From NCBI RefSeq assembly GCF_026967795.1, contig NZ_JAPVBH010000001.1, forward strand, positions 547,028 through 611,027: DNA of 64,000 nucleotides. Direction: 5' to 3'. Under the pieces are notes generated by a model. It was not told the origin of the DNA. It searched no databases and saw nothing but the letters and a program-made list of their open reading frames with translations. Source of the DNA: Modestobacter sp. VKM Ac-2986. GTDB lineage: Bacteria; Actinomycetota; Actinomycetes; Mycobacteriales; Geodermatophilaceae. Within the stretch, counting starts at the first letter, position 1; every line of letters starts with the position of its first letter. Made by a program: the position numbers and the translations under genes. Of the stretch, positions 33,167 to 42,573 are shown one piece after another.

Positions 33167-35761
33167 ATGGCGCAGAACAAGCTCACGACCCGCGCGCAGG
33201 AGGCCGTCGCCGCCGCCCAGCGACTGGCGGTCGACCGCGGGCAGCCCGCGCTCGAGCCCCTGCACCTGCTGATCGCCCTCCTCGAGCAGTCCGACGGCAT
33301 CGCCGGGCCGCTGCTGCAGGCGACCGGCGCCGACCCGGCCGACGTCCGCGCCAAGGCCGACGCCGCGCTGCGCCGGATGCCCAGCGTCTCCGGCTCCAAC
33401 CTGGCCGCGCCGTCGCCGTCCCGTGAGTTCCTCCGGGCGGTCAACGCGGCGGGGGAGCAGGCCGGCGCCCTGGGCGACGAGTACGTCTCCACCGAGCACC
33501 TGCTGGTGGGCCTGGCCTCCACCGACGGCGAGGCCGGCGCGGTGCTGACCGGCGTCGGCGCGACCCGCGAGGCCCTGGTCGCCGCCTTCCGCTCGGTGCG
33601 CGGCAACCGCAAGGTCACCACCGCCGACCCGGAGAACACCTACCAGGCGCTGGAGAAGTACGCCGTCGACCTCACCGAGCGCGCCCGCGAGGGCCGGATG
33701 GACCCGGTCATCGGCCGGGACACCGAGATCCGCCGGGTCGTGCAGGTCCTCTCCCGGCGCACGAAGAACAACCCGGTGCTGATCGGCGAGCCCGGCGTCG
33801 GCAAGACCGCGATCGTCGAGGGCCTGGCCCAGCGGATGGTGGCCGGCGACGTCCCGGAGAGCCTCAAGGGCAAGCGGCTGATGGCGCTGGACCTGGGCGC
33901 GATGGTCGCCGGGGCCAAGTTCCGCGGCGAGTTCGAGGAGCGGCTCAAGGCCGTCCTGCAGGAGATCACCGACGCCGCCGGCCAGATCGTCACCTTCATC
34001 GACGAGCTGCACACCATCGTCGGCGCCGGCGCGAGCGGCGACTCCGCGATGGACGCCGGCAACATGATCAAGCCGATGCTGGCGCGCGGTGAGCTGCGGA
34101 TGGTCGGGGCCACGACCCTCGACGAGTTCCGTCAGCACATCGAGAAGGACCCGGCCCTGGAGCGCCGCTTCCAGCAGGTCTTCGTCGGCGAGCCCACGGT
34201 CGAGGACACGATCGGCATCCTGCGCGGGCTCAAGGAGCGCTACGAGGTCCACCACGGCGTCCGGATCACCGACGGCGCCATCGTCGCGGCCGCCACGCTG
34301 TCCGACCGCTACGTGACCGCGCGCTTCCTGCCCGACAAGGCGATCGACCTGGTCGACGAGGCCGCCAGCCGGCTGCGGATGGAGATCGACAGCCGGCCGG
34401 TCGAGGTCGACGAGGTCGAGCGGGTCGTGCGCCGGCTGGAGATCGAGGAGATGGCGCTGGGCAAGGAGGACGACCCCGCGTCCCTGGCCCGGCTGGCCAC
34501 CCTGCGCGAGGAGCTGGCCGACCGCCGCGAGGCCCTCGGTGAGCTGACCGCGCGCTGGCAGCAGGACAAGACGGCCATCGACCGCATCCAGCGCACCAAG
34601 GAGGAGCTGGAGGCCGCCCGCACCGACGCCGAGCGCGCCGAGCGGGACGGCGACCTGGCCCGGGTCGCCGAGCTCCGCTACGGCCGGATGCCGCAGCTGG
34701 AGAAGGAGCTGCAGGCGGCCGAGGCCTCGGTGGCGGCCGGCGACTCCATGCTCAAGGAGGAGGTCCACGCCGACGACATCGCCGAGGTCGTCCAGGCCTG
34801 GACCGGGATCCCGGCGGGCCGGCTGCTGGAGGGCGAGACGCAGAAGCTGCTGCGGATGGAGGACGAGCTCGCCAGGCGGGTCGTCGGGCAGCCCGACGCC
34901 GTCCGCGCGGTGGCCGACGCCGTCCGCCGGGCGCGTTCCGGGGTGGCCGACCCCGACCGGCCCACCGGGTCGTTCCTCTTCCTCGGACCCACCGGCGTGG
35001 GGAAGACCGAGCTGGCCAAGGCGCTGGCGGAGTTCCTCTTCGACGACGAGCGCGCCATGGTGCGCATCGACATGAGCGAGTACTCCGAGAAGCACTCGGT
35101 GGCGCGGCTGGTCGGGGCCCCGCCCGGCTACGTCGGCTACGAGGCCGGCGGGCAGCTCACCGAGGCCGTGCGGCGCCGTCCGTACACGGTGGTGCTGCTC
35201 GACGAGGTGGAGAAGGCGCACCCGGACGTGTTCGACGTGCTCCTGCAGGTGCTCGACGACGGCCGGCTCACCGACGGGCAGGGCCGCACGGTCGACTTCC
35301 GCAGCACGATCCTGGTGCTCACGTCCAACCTCGGCTCGCAGGTCATCGCCGACCAGTCGATCCCCGAGGAGGCCAAGCGGCAGGCCGTGCAGGACGTCGT
35401 CCGCGCGCACTTCAAGCCCGAGTTCCTCAACCGACTGGACGACGTGGTCACCTTCCGCGCGCTGGGCACCGACGAGCTGGCCGGCATCGTCGACATCCAG
35501 GTCGGCGTGCTCGCCCGGCGGCTGGCCTCGCGCCGGCTCACCCTGGAGGTCAGCGACGCGGCCCGGGAGTGGCTCGCGCTCAACGGCCTCGACCCGGTCT
35601 ACGGCGCCCGGCCGCTGCGCCGGCTGGTGCAGTCCTCGATTGGCGACCAGCTGGCCCGCGCCCTGCTGTCCGGCGAGATCCGGGACGGTGACCGGGTGCT
35701 GGTCGACTGGCCGGCCGACGTCACCGCCGGCGATGCCGGGCTCAGCGTGACCCGCGGCTGA
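33167..35761 (+). CDS. clpB: Disaggregase ClpB (Hsp100)
   Basis: 864-aa hexameric AAA+ protein that extracts polypeptides from aggregates together with DnaK. The N-domain (about 1-150) has two Clp-N repeats ([12 protein letters not shown] and [11 protein letters not shown]). The first ATPase has Walker [15 protein letters not shown] and Walker [10 protein letters not shown] coiled-coil middle domain (about 400-530) follows, then the second ATPase with [14 protein letters not shown] and [16 protein letters not shown] 33167 follows AGGAAGGAC. Controlled by the HAIR/stress promoter, so in the same regulon as the dnaK operon. Confidence 0.97.
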   Translation: MAQNKLTTRAQEAVAAAQRLAVDRGQPALEPLHLLIALLEQSDGIAGPLLQATGADPADVRAKADAALRRMPSVSGSNLAAPSPSREFLRAVNAAGEQAGALGDEYVSTEHLLVGLASTDGEAGAVLTGVGATREALVAAFRSVRGNRKVTTADPENTYQALEKYAVDLTERAREGRMDPVIGRDTEIRRVVQVLSRRTKNNPVLIGEPGVGKTAIVEGLAQRMVAGDVPESLKGKRLMALDLGAMVAGAKFRGEFEERLKAVLQEITDAAGQIVTFIDELHTIVGAGASGDSAMDAGNMIKPMLARGELRMVGATTLDEFRQHIEKDPALERRFQQVFVGEPTVEDTIGILRGLKERYEVHHGVRITDGAIVAAATLSDRYVTARFLPDKAIDLVDEAASRLRMEIDSRPVEVDEVERVVRRLEIEEMALGKEDDPASLARLATLREELADRREALGELTARWQQDKTAIDRIQRTKEELEAARTDAERAERDGDLARVAELRYGRMPQLEKELQAAEASVAAGDSMLKEEVHADDIAEVVQAWTGIPAGRLLEGETQKLLRMEDELARRVVGQPDAVRAVADAVRRARSGVADPDRPTGSFLFLGPTGVGKTELAKALAEFLFDDERAMVRIDMSEYSEKHSVARLVGAPPGYVGYEAGGQLTEAVRRRPYTVVLLDEVEKAHPDVFDVLLQVLDDGRLTDGQGRTVDFRSTILVLTSNLGSQVIADQSIPEEAKRQAVQDVVRAHFKPEFLNRLDDVVTFRALGTDELAGIVDIQVGVLARRLASRRLTLEVSDAAREWLALNGLDPVYGARPLRRLVQSSIGDQLARALLSGEIRDGDRVLVDWPADVTAGDAGLSVTRG

Positions 35762-35776
35762 CCCCGCCCGGCACGA

Positions 35777-35816
35777 CGAGGGCCCGCCGACCGCAGCTGC
35801 GGTCGACGGGCCCTCG
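35777..35816. terminator. Terminator of clpB
   Basis: CGAGGGCCCG pairs with CGGGCCCTCG, and the interior CGACCGCAGCTGCGGTCG extends the stem. It also faces the convergent small membrane gene. Confidence 0.78.
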
Positions 35817-35828
35817 GTGCAGGTCGGG

Positions 35829-36434
35829 TCAGTTGACGCTGTCCTGCAGGCACTGCTCGTACTGTGCCTGGTCGCCCGTCGAGTTGAACTCGGTGATGCA
35901 GTCCTGGGCCGTCGAGACGAAGGCGATCGCGGCGATCAGCAGGATCGTCCCGAGGACGAAGCCGATGATGCCGGTGACCAGGCCGGCGATCGCCATGCCC
36001 TTGTTGTCGGCGCGGCGGGCCTTGACCCGGCGCAGGCCGAGGATGCCGAAGATGATCGCCAGCAGGCCCAGGATCGTGCCCGGGAAGGTGAAGAACGCCG
36101 CCGGGATGGACAGGATGCCCAGCACCAGGGCCGCGATGCCGAAGCCGTTCTGCTTCGCCGGGGCGCCCTGGCCGTAGCCGGCGGGGGCGTTGCCGTACCC
36201 CTGCTGGCCGTAGGCCTGCTGCCCGTAGCCCTGCTGCCCGTAGGGCTGCTGCCCGTAGTTCTGCTGCGGGTTGCCCTGCGCGGGGAACTGCTGCGTGTAG
36301 TCCTGCGGGGGCTTGGCGTCCCACGGCTGACCGGAGCCCGCGGGCTGGCCTTAGCTCGAGGAGCCGGCGTTCGGGCTCGACGGCTGGTCGTCGGGGCGGG
36401 GGTACTCCGGCTGCTGACCTGGGGGCGTCGTCAC
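35829..36434 (-). pseudogene. YGQ-rich DUF4190-like membrane protein, split by a TAA codon
   Basis: From GTG 36434 the frame runs 202 codons to TGA at 35831-35829, interrupted only by TAA at 36353-36351 (codon 28). After the stop come [11 protein letters not shown]-type repeats and two membrane segments ([19 protein letters not shown] and [20 protein letters not shown]), as in DUF4190-like proteins. The stop falls where SSY-GQP would continue the YGQ pattern, so a single TAC to TAA change explains it. It may be a recent nonsense mutation, a sequencing error, or a true short product with reinitiation. Confidence 0.65.
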
Positions 36435-36649
36435 GGGGCGGAGCGTAGGGCCTGCGCGCGCGGGAACTCCACCGCCGCGCACCCGATCGAGGTCACGGTG
36501 CGGTCACCTCCGCGGACATCCTGCCCGGTGCGCCGCCCGGCGCGATCCGCCGTCCACAGCCTGTGGACGGCGCCGTCGTGGGCTGCCGCGCAGCTCGTAC
36601 GGTCTTCCGGTCGCGGCGCACCGGGCGCCGGACGGGGAGGAGTCCGGCG

Positions 36650-37063
36650 ATGGTCGGGGGTCAGGTGCACGTCCAGGCGGCCCGGTGGGTGGTCGTGATC
36701 GGGCGGGTGACGACGGCACTGTTCCTCTGGGGCGCGGTCGGGGCGGCGCTCGTCGCCTGGGCGAGCTGGTCGCCCCTCCCGCTCGTGCCGGCCCTGCTGT
36801 ACGCCGCACTCGCCGCCGGCTGGCACGCGCTGCTGACCGCCTTCGACCGGCACGGCCGGCGCGCCTGGGCCGCGCTGGTCGTGCTGTCCGGCGCGGGGGC
36901 CGTGGTCGGCCTCGGTGGGTGGCTGCTCGGCGCCGACGTGGGCGTCCTCGGGGTGGTCGGTGGCCTGCTCGACGCCGTCCTGGTCTGGGCGCTGATGCAC
37001 CGCGACAGCCGTGAGTGGGTGGCCCGGCCGGTGGTGCGGCGCGCGGCCGAGCCGGTCGGATGA
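36650..37063 (+). CDS. Small four-helix membrane protein, unknown
   Basis: 137 aa with four hydrophobic segments and short loops; no recognised family. ATG 36650 follows GGGGAGGAGTCCGGCG. It stands alone ahead of the YGQ-rich gene, 70 bp upstream and on the same strand. A conserved-looking RAWAALVVLSG element in helix 3 gives no function. Confidence 0.6.
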   Translation: MVGGQVHVQAARWVVVIGRVTTALFLWGAVGAALVAWASWSPLPLVPALLYAALAAGWHALLTAFDRHGRRAWAALVVLSGAGAVVGLGGWLLGADVGVLGVVGGLLDAVLVWALMHRDSREWVARPVVRRAAEPVG

Positions 37064-37133
37064 GCTCGCCGGGGGCGGTGCGGATGCCCCATGATCGTCG
37101 GCGTCCGCCCGCGCAGGCCCCCGAGGAGCTCCC

Positions 37134-37907
37134 ATGACGTCAGCACCGCAGGACCCGCAGCAGGGCGGGTCCGGTCAGCAGCCGCCCTCCGGTCAGCAGC
37201 CGCCCCCGGGACAGTCGCCGTACGGACAGCCCTCGTACGGCCAGCAGCCCCCGTACGGGCAGGGTCAGTACGGCCAGCAGCCCGGGTACGGCCAGCCCTC
37301 GTACGGCCAGCAGCCCCCGTATGGCCAGCAGGGTCAGCCCGCCTACGGCCAGCAGCCGCCGTACGGCCAGCAGCCCCCGTACGGCCAGCAGGGCTGGGGC
37401 TACCCGGCGGCCCCCGGGCAGCAGCAGGGCCAGTTGCCGCCGACGCCCCGACCGACCACGGTCAAGGCGGGCATCGCGGCCTTCGTGCTGAACGTGCTGG
37501 TCGGACTGCTCTCGTCGCTGCTGACGTTCGCCAACTGGGACGAGGTCGTCGACCAGGCCTCGGCCCAGCAGGGCGTGGACTCCGAGTCGGTCCGGGAGCT
37601 CGCGGAGACCGGCGCCCTCATCGGTGCGGTGATCGGCCTGCTGTTCCTCGCCGGCTACCTCGTGGTGCTGTGGTTCGCCTGGACCGGTCGCAACTGGGCG
37701 CGCATCACCGTCTGGGTGCTCGCCGGGCTGAGCCTGCTGTTCGGGGTCGTCGGTCTGGCCGTCGGCGGGACAACGACGGGCGTCCCCGGCGGCGGCGCCC
37801 TCACCGTGCTCGGTCTGCTGCTGCAGGCCGCGGGGGTCGTGCTGCTGGCGCTCACGCCGTCCAACGCCTGGTACCGGGCGGAGGGGCAGCGCCGGGCCCG
37901 CTGGTGA
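37134..37907 (+). CDS. Membrane protein with a PYGQQ-repeat N-terminus
   Basis: 257 aa. Residues 1-100 are a low-complexity tail of Gln, Pro, Gly and Tyr with many PYGQQ and SYGQQ units; three or four membrane helices follow ([40 protein letters not shown] and others). The membrane half resembles the gene at 37914-38336 in helix order and in [10 protein letters not shown] versus LAFDTVVDRL, so the two are probably paralogues. YGQ tails occur on several actinobacterial envelope proteins; the function is unknown. Confidence 0.7.
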   Translation: MTSAPQDPQQGGSGQQPPSGQQPPPGQSPYGQPSYGQQPPYGQGQYGQQPGYGQPSYGQQPPYGQQGQPAYGQQPPYGQQPPYGQQGWGYPAAPGQQQGQLPPTPRPTTVKAGIAAFVLNVLVGLLSSLLTFANWDEVVDQASAQQGVDSESVRELAETGALIGAVIGLLFLAGYLVVLWFAWTGRNWARITVWVLAGLSLLFGVVGLAVGGTTTGVPGGGALTVLGLLLQAAGVVLLALTPSNAWYRAEGQRRARW

Positions 37908-37913
37908 GCCGGC

Positions 37914-38336
37914 TCAGGCCGCGGTGCGTGGGCCCCGCGGGGCCCACGCGGCCGTGGTCGGCGCGACCAGGCTGGTGACCGCGGCGACGCACAGCACCAG
38001 GACCAGCAGGGAGGTGGGGGCGAGCCCGGCGACCAGGGCCCCGACCAGGGTGACCACGCCGAGGCCGATCCCGACGGCCAGCCCGGTCAACCGGGCCCAC
38101 CCGCGACGCCGCGCGAGCCCCCAGGCGGCGAGTGTGCCGAGCCCGCCGAAGACGAAGCCCTGCGCGAGGGTCACCTGCACGGCCTGCACGAGCTCCGGCC
38201 GCGGGGAGCCCGGCTGCGCGGCGGCGAGGCGGTCGACGACGGTGTCGAACGCGAGCGCGGTGAACAGCGCGTTGAGCAGCAGCAGCACCCCGACCAGGCC
38301 GAGCACGCCGACGGAGACCTTGACCGAGGCGGGCAT
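37914..38336 (-). CDS. Four-helix membrane protein, paralogue of the neighbour
   Basis: 140 aa without the YGQ tail; helices at about 8-28, 58-76, 85-103 and 108-128. ALAFDTVVDRLAAAQPGS and the following ARRRGWARLTGLAVGI parallel the convergent gene at 37134. I start at ATG 38336, six bases after GGAGGGG. GTG codons upstream are possible. Its stop lies 7 bases from the stop of the neighbouring gene. Confidence 0.65.
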   Translation of the reverse strand: MPASVKVSVGVLGLVGVLLLLNALFTALAFDTVVDRLAAAQPGSPRPELVQAVQVTLAQGFVFGGLGTLAAWGLARRRGWARLTGLAVGIGLGVVTLVGALVAGLAPTSLLVLVLCVAAVTSLVAPTTAAWAPRGPRTAA

Positions 38337-38513
38337 GCCGGACCCCTCCGGCACGGGGTCGGCCGGACGGGACGACGACGGCGTGGCGCTCACCGGCCCA
38401 GGGTGGCACGCCGGGGGCACGGCGCGGGTGGCTGCCGCGCCGGGTGCGATGCTGCGGGGCCGGCGCCCGGCCGCCGGCCCCGCCGTCGTCCGTCCCACGA
38501 GCAGGAGCGCACC

Positions 38514-39170
38514 GTGCAGGCGTCCCGGCCGCCCCGATCCACCGTCGTGTCCCGCGCCGCGGGCGTGGCCGCCGTCCTCGTCCTGCTGGCCGCGTGCACC
38601 GGCTCCGCCGACGACGCGGGCGGGGCCGCCGCGGTCAACAGCACCGCCGGGCCGTCGACGGCGGTCGGCGCCACCACGCCCCGTGGGCCGGGGTGCGCGA
38701 TGTTCCCGGCCGCCGGCCCCGGCAGCCCCGGCGAGCTGGCGGCGACGCCGGTCGCGGGTGCGGTGGGCACCAACCCGCAGCTGAGCACGCTCACCGCGGC
38801 CGTGCTGACCGCCAACCTGGTCGACGTGGTCAACAGCCGGCAGGACGTCACCGTGCTGGCGCCCTCCGACGCCGCCTTCGACGCGCTGGGTGCCGACGCG
38901 CTGCCCGCGCTGCTGGCCGACGTGCCGCGGCTGACCACCGTGCTGACCCACCACGTGATCGCCGGGCGGCTCACCGCCGACCAGCTGCCGGGTGAGCACC
39001 GCACGCTCAACGGCGACACGGTGACCATCGCCGGCCCGCCCGACGCCCCGACCGTCGCCGCCGGGCAGACCCTGGCCGGGTCCGCGCCGGCCGCGCTGGT
39101 GTGCGGCGACGTGCCCACCGCCAACGCCACGGTCCACGTCATCGACCAGGTCCTGGCCCCCGCCGCCTGA
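38514..39170 (+). CDS. FAS1 (fasciclin) domain lipoprotein
   Basis: 218 aa. A signal peptide ends in the lipobox LLAAC (Cys about 22), then a Ser/Thr/Ala linker and a FAS1 domain from about residue 85. The domain has NPQLSTLTAAVLTANLVDVV, VTVLAPSDAAFDALG, the H1 box, LTHHVIAGRLTADQL, and VHVIDQVLAP (H2). Similar to MPT70-type secreted proteins of actinobacteria. Probably an adhesion or matrix role on the cell surface. GTG 38514 follows AGGAG. Confidence 0.85.
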   Translation: MQASRPPRSTVVSRAAGVAAVLVLLAACTGSADDAGGAAAVNSTAGPSTAVGATTPRGPGCAMFPAAGPGSPGELAATPVAGAVGTNPQLSTLTAAVLTANLVDVVNSRQDVTVLAPSDAAFDALGADALPALLADVPRLTTVLTHHVIAGRLTADQLPGEHRTLNGDTVTIAGPPDAPTVAAGQTLAGSAPAALVCGDVPTANATVHVIDQVLAPAA

Positions 39171-39194
39171 GCCGCGGCCCCCGGGAGCGCTCAG

Positions 39195-39200
39195 TAGGGT
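39195..39200 (+). promoter_or_regulatory. -10 box of pyrE, leaderless start
   Basis: TAGGGT ends 6 bases before the ATG at 39207. This supports that ATG even though the first codons are repeat-like DNA. Confidence 0.55.
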
Positions 39201-39206
39201 CGGTCC

Positions 39207-39809
39207 ATGGATAAGGACCCCCTTCCCCCCCACCCCTCGTCCCTCGGGGCGGGCCCCTGGAACGGGGCCACCCACCCCGACCGCGACCGGCTGCTCGAGC
39301 TCATCGTCGAGCTGGCCGTGGTGCACGGGGAGGTCACGCTGTCCTCCGGCCAGCAGGCCGACTGGTACATCGACCTGCGCCGGGTGACGCTGCACCACGA
39401 GGCGGCCCCGCTGGTCGGCCGGGTGATGCGCCAGCTCACCGGCGACCTGCGCTACGACGTGGTCGGCGGGCTGACTCTGGGTGCCGACCCGGTGGCCGCC
39501 TCGATGCTGCACGCCGCCGCCGACGGCCAGGGCTTCCTCGACGCGTGCGTGGTGCGCAAGCAGACCAAGGCGCACGGCATGCAGCGCCGGGTCGAGGGCC
39601 CGGACGTCGCCGGCCGCACCGTGCTGGTGGTCGAGGACGTGTCCACCACCGGCAGCAGCCCGCTGACCGCGGTCGAGGCGCTGCAGGAGGCCGGCGCCGA
39701 GGTGGTCGCGGTCGCCGTCATCGTCGACCGGGGCGCCCGCGCCGCGGTCGAGGCCGCCGGCCTGGAGTACCGGGCCGCCTTCGACCTCGCCGACCTGGAC
39801 CTCGCCTAG
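39207..39809 (+). CDS. pyrE: Orotate phosphoribosyltransferase
   Basis: Joins orotate and PRPP to OMP in pyrimidine synthesis; 200 aa. The enzyme core starts at about residue 26 (RDRLLELIVELAVVHGEVTL). VGGLTLGADPVA and the PRPP-binding VLVVEDVSTTGSSPL are clear, and VVRKQTKAHGM carries the active-site lysines. The first 20 or so residues (DKDPLPPHPSSLGAG) are not family-like and derive from a palindromic repeat that lies over the start codon region. Preceded by TAGGGT six bases upstream. Confidence 0.93.
   Translation: MDKDPLPPHPSSLGAGPWNGATHPDRDRLLELIVELAVVHGEVTLSSGQQADWYIDLRRVTLHHEAAPLVGRVMRQLTGDLRYDVVGGLTLGADPVAASMLHAAADGQGFLDACVVRKQTKAHGMQRRVEGPDVAGRTVLVVEDVSTTGSSPLTAVEALQEAGAEVVAVAVIVDRGARAAVEAAGLEYRAAFDLADLDLA
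39213..39269. repeat. Palindromic repeat unit inside the 5' end of pyrE
   Basis: Starts AAGGACCCCC and ends CGGGGCC, matching unit one at 30110-30167 along its length. The stem keeps pairing through paired changes: CCCCCTCGC/GCGAGGGGG there, CCCCCTTCC/GGAACGGGG here (39218-39226 with 39259-39267, one mismatch). It encodes the atypical N-terminus of PyrE. Confidence 0.6.
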
Positions 39810-39814
39810 TCCCC

Positions 39815-39839
39815 GGGGCCCGCGCCAGGTCCGGGCCCC
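39815..39839 (+). terminator. Hairpin after pyrE
   Basis: GGGGCCCG pairs with CGGGCCCC around a 9-nt loop, just after the stop codon. Confidence 0.5.
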
Positions 39840-39947
39840 TGGACCGTTCCCCGCACAGCGCCCGGACGGGGCGCGTGCAGACCACCCGGGTGGGATGCTG
39901 CCCGGAGCCGAGCACCACCGCTGGTCCCGACGTCAGGAGTGCACCGC

Positions 39948-40976
39948 ATGCCCATCGCGACCCCCGAGGTCTACGCCGACATGATCACCCGGGCGAAGGA
40001 GGGCGGGTTCGCCTACCCGGCGATCAACTGCACGTCCTCCGAGACGATCAACGCCGCCCTGCGCGGCTTCGCCGACGCCGGCAGTGACGGGATCATCCAG
40101 TTCTCGACCGGTGGCGCCGAGTTCGGCTCGGGCACCCGGGTCAAGGACATGGTCACCGGTGCGGTCGCGCTGGCCGAGTTCGCCCACGTCGTCGCCGAGC
40201 GCTACCCGGTCCAGGTGGCCCTGCACACCGACCACTGCCCCAAGGACAAGCTGGACACCTACGTCCGGCCGCTGATCGCGATCTCCCAGGACCGCGTCGC
40301 CGCCGGCCAGGAGCCGCTGTTCCAGTCGCACATGTGGGATGGCTCGGCCATCGAGCTGACCGAGAACCTCGAGATCGCCCAGGAGCTGCTCGCCGAGGCC
40401 GCCAAGGCCAAGATCGTGCTCGAGCTGGAGATCGGCGTCGTCGGCGGCGAGGAGGACGGCGTCGCCCACGAGATCAACGAGAAGCTGTACACCGCCGACG
40501 GCGACTTCGTCCGCACCGCCGAGGCCCTCGGCTTCGGTGACAAGGGCGTCTACCTGCTGGCCGCCACCTTCGGCAACGTGCACGGGGTCTACAAGCCGGG
40601 CAACGTCAAGCTCCGGCCCGACGTGCTCAAGCGCGGCCAGGAGGTCGTCGCCCAGCAGTTCGGGACGGCGGAGAAGCCGTTCAACCTGGTCTTCCACGGT
40701 GGCTCGGGCTCGGACCTGTCCGACATCCGCGAGGCCATCACCTACGGCGTGGTCAAGATGAACGTCGACACCGACACCCAGTACGCGCTGACCCGGTCCA
40801 TCGCCGGGCACATGTTCAGCAACTACGACGGCGTGCTCAAGGTCGACGGCGAGGTGGGCGTCAAGAAGGTCTACGACCCGCGCACGTACATGAAGGCGGC
40901 CGAGGGCGCGATGGCCGACCGGGTGGTGCAGGTCTGCGAGGACCTGCTGTCCGCTGGACAGTCCCAGGCAGGCTGA
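39948..40976 (+). CDS. fba: Class II fructose-bisphosphate aldolase
   Basis: Zinc-dependent glycolytic/gluconeogenic aldolase, 342 aa. Zinc and substrate residues: ALHTDHCPKDKL (His-x2-His-type site), VLELEIGVVGGEEDGVAHE, LLAATFGNVHGVYKPG and LVFHGGSGSDLSDI; the phosphate site is in VVKMNVDTDTQYA. The ATG at 39948 is eight bases after AGGAG. Followed after four bases by a DUF3151 gene, so the two are one operon. Confidence 0.97.
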   Translation: MPIATPEVYADMITRAKEGGFAYPAINCTSSETINAALRGFADAGSDGIIQFSTGGAEFGSGTRVKDMVTGAVALAEFAHVVAERYPVQVALHTDHCPKDKLDTYVRPLIAISQDRVAAGQEPLFQSHMWDGSAIELTENLEIAQELLAEAAKAKIVLELEIGVVGGEEDGVAHEINEKLYTADGDFVRTAEALGFGDKGVYLLAATFGNVHGVYKPGNVKLRPDVLKRGQEVVAQQFGTAEKPFNLVFHGGSGSDLSDIREAITYGVVKMNVDTDTQYALTRSIAGHMFSNYDGVLKVDGEVGVKKVYDPRTYMKAAEGAMADRVVQVCEDLLSAGQSQAG

Positions 40977-40980
40977 CCCC

Positions 40981-41382
40981 ATGACCCACAGCCACAACCT
41001 GCTCGGTGAGCCCCCGGCCACCCTGCTCCCCGTCGACCCCGGTACCGCCGCCCTGGCCTCCGGCACCGACCCGGCCGAGGTGGCTGCCGCCCACCCGACC
41101 TCCAGCGCCGCCTGGGCGGCGCTGGCCGAGGCCGCGCTGGAGGCGGGGCGCACGATCGAGGCCTACGCCTACGCCCGCACCGGCTACCACCGCGGCCTGG
41201 ACGCCCTGCGCCGCAACGGCTGGAAGGGCTTCGGCCCGGTGCCGTGGTCGCACGAGCCCAACCGTGGCTTCCTGCGTTGCGTCACCGTGCTGGCCAAGGC
41301 CGCCGGGGTGATCGGCGAGGTCGACGAGGAGGCCCGCTGCCTCCAGCTGCTCGCCGACTGCGACCCCTCGCTGGCCGCCTGA
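40981..41382 (+). CDS. DUF3151 family protein
   Basis: 133 aa soluble protein conserved across actinobacteria. Recognisable blocks: HNLLGEPPATLLP at the N-terminus, AHPTSSAAWAALAEAAL, RTGYHRGLDALRRNGWKGFG and VPWSHEPNRGFLRCV. The repeat of short Ala-rich helices suggests a TPR-like fold. It is cotranscribed with fba, an arrangement I recall in related genomes; function unknown. Confidence 0.85.
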   Translation: MTHSHNLLGEPPATLLPVDPGTAALASGTDPAEVAAAHPTSSAAWAALAEAALEAGRTIEAYAYARTGYHRGLDALRRNGWKGFGPVPWSHEPNRGFLRCVTVLAKAAGVIGEVDEEARCLQLLADCDPSLAA

Positions 41383-41413
41383 CCGCCACCCCGTCCCGGG
41401 CCACCTGACCCCA

Positions 41414-41450
41414 CCGGGCCCGCCGTCCGCACGTCGGACGGCGGGCCCGG
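41414..41450 (+). terminator. Terminator of the fba operon
   Basis: CCGGGCCCGCCGTCCG pairs perfectly over 16 bp with CGGACGGCGGGCCCGG around a 5-nt loop. Confidence 0.82.
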
Positions 41451-41568
41451 CGGTCCTTGCGCAGGTCAACGGCTCGCGATCGTCCAGATGCGCAGTTGTT
41501 GATCAAGGGCTAGCGTCAGCCGCCGGTCGACGCCAGTGGGGCGTCGCCCCGAGCAGAGGGGTTCTCCC

Positions 41569-41715
41569 ATGGCCACGATCCTGTGGATCCTCGCCGTCAT
41601 CCTCGTGGTGTCCGGCATCTTCGCCATCGTCCGCAAGCAGGTCCTGTGGGGCATCGTCCTCATCGTCGTCGGCCTGCTGGTGGGTCCGGGTGGGGTCAGC
41701 GTCTTCACCAACTGA
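41569..41715 (+). CDS. GPGG-motif small membrane protein
   Basis: 48 residues with two hydrophobic stretches (ILWILAVILVVSGIFAIV and LWGIVLIVVGLLVGPGG) and the C-terminal GPGG motif that defines a widespread family of tiny actinobacterial membrane proteins. Start is ATG 41569. Function unknown. It stands alone between the fba terminator and the convergent ABC transporter. Confidence 0.8.
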   Translation: MATILWILAVILVVSGIFAIVRKQVLWGIVLIVVGLLVGPGGVSVFTN

Positions 41716-41748
41716 CCACCGGTCCCTCCCGACGGGGTGAGGGGCCGC

Positions 41749-42573
41749 TCAGTGGTCCGGGCGGGCCGTGCGCAGCGCGTCGGTCAGCCGGGACAGCTCG
41801 TCGCCGCCGGCGACCAGTCGGGTGAGGTCGTGCACGTCGACGTCCTCCGCCGTCAGGTCGCCGGCCACCCGGCCGCCGCCCAGCAGCACGAACCGGTCGC
41901 CCACCAGGTGGGCGTACTGGGGGCTGTGCGTCACGAACACCACGGCCAGCCCGGCCTCGCGGGCGGCCACGACCGACTGCAGCACCAGGGCCCGCTGCGC
42001 CACCGTCATCGGCGCGGTGGGCTCGTCGAGCACCAGCACGCGGGCACCGAAGTGCAGCGCCCGGGCGATCGCCAGGCTCTGTCGTTCACCGGCCTGCAGC
42101 GCGCTGGCCGGCTGGTCGGGGTCCAGGCCCACCACGCCGACGCCGGCCATCGCGGACCTGGTCACCTCCTGCGCGCGGGCCACGTCCAGCCTGCGCAGCG
42201 GCCACGGCCCGCGGGTGGGCTCCGCGCCGAGGAAGAAGTTGCGCCACACCGACATCAGCGGCGCGATCGCGAGGTCCTGCCAGACCGTGGCGATGCCGGC
42301 GGCCCGCGCCTGCCGCGGTGAGCGGAACCGCGCCGGGCGGCCGTCGAGCAGCAGTTCGCCCTCGGTCAGCCGCTGCATCCCGGACAGGACGCCGACCAGC
42401 GTCGACTTGCCCGAGCCGTTCTCCCCGAGCAGGCAGGTGACCTCCCCGCCGCGCAGCGCGAGGTCCACCGACGACAGCGCGGCCACGCTGCCGAAGCGGG
42501 CGGTGGCCCCGCGCAGCTCCAGCACCGGCGCCGCCGTCCCGCCGTCCGCCGTCGTACCGGCCGCGGTGCTCAC
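41749..42573 (-). CDS. Sugar-type ABC transporter ATPase
   Basis: 274 aa with one ATPase domain, the short form found with FrcC/RbsC-type permeases. Walker A GENGSGKST, a degenerate signature ALQAGERQSLAIARAL (LSGGQ normally) and Walker B VLVLDEPTAP, followed by FVTHSPQYAHLV with the switch His. GTG 42573 overlaps the stop of the permease gene. No periplasmic binding protein gene is adjacent. Confidence 0.9.
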   Translation of the reverse strand: MSTAAGTTADGGTAAPVLELRGATARFGSVAALSSVDLALRGGEVTCLLGENGSGKSTLVGVLSGMQRLTEGELLLDGRPARFRSPRQARAAGIATVWQDLAIAPLMSVWRNFFLGAEPTRGPWPLRRLDVARAQEVTRSAMAGVGVVGLDPDQPASALQAGERQSLAIARALHFGARVLVLDEPTAPMTVAQRALVLQSVVAAREAGLAVVFVTHSPQYAHLVGDRFVLLGGGRVAGDLTAEDVDVHDLTRLVAGGDELSRLTDALRTARPDH

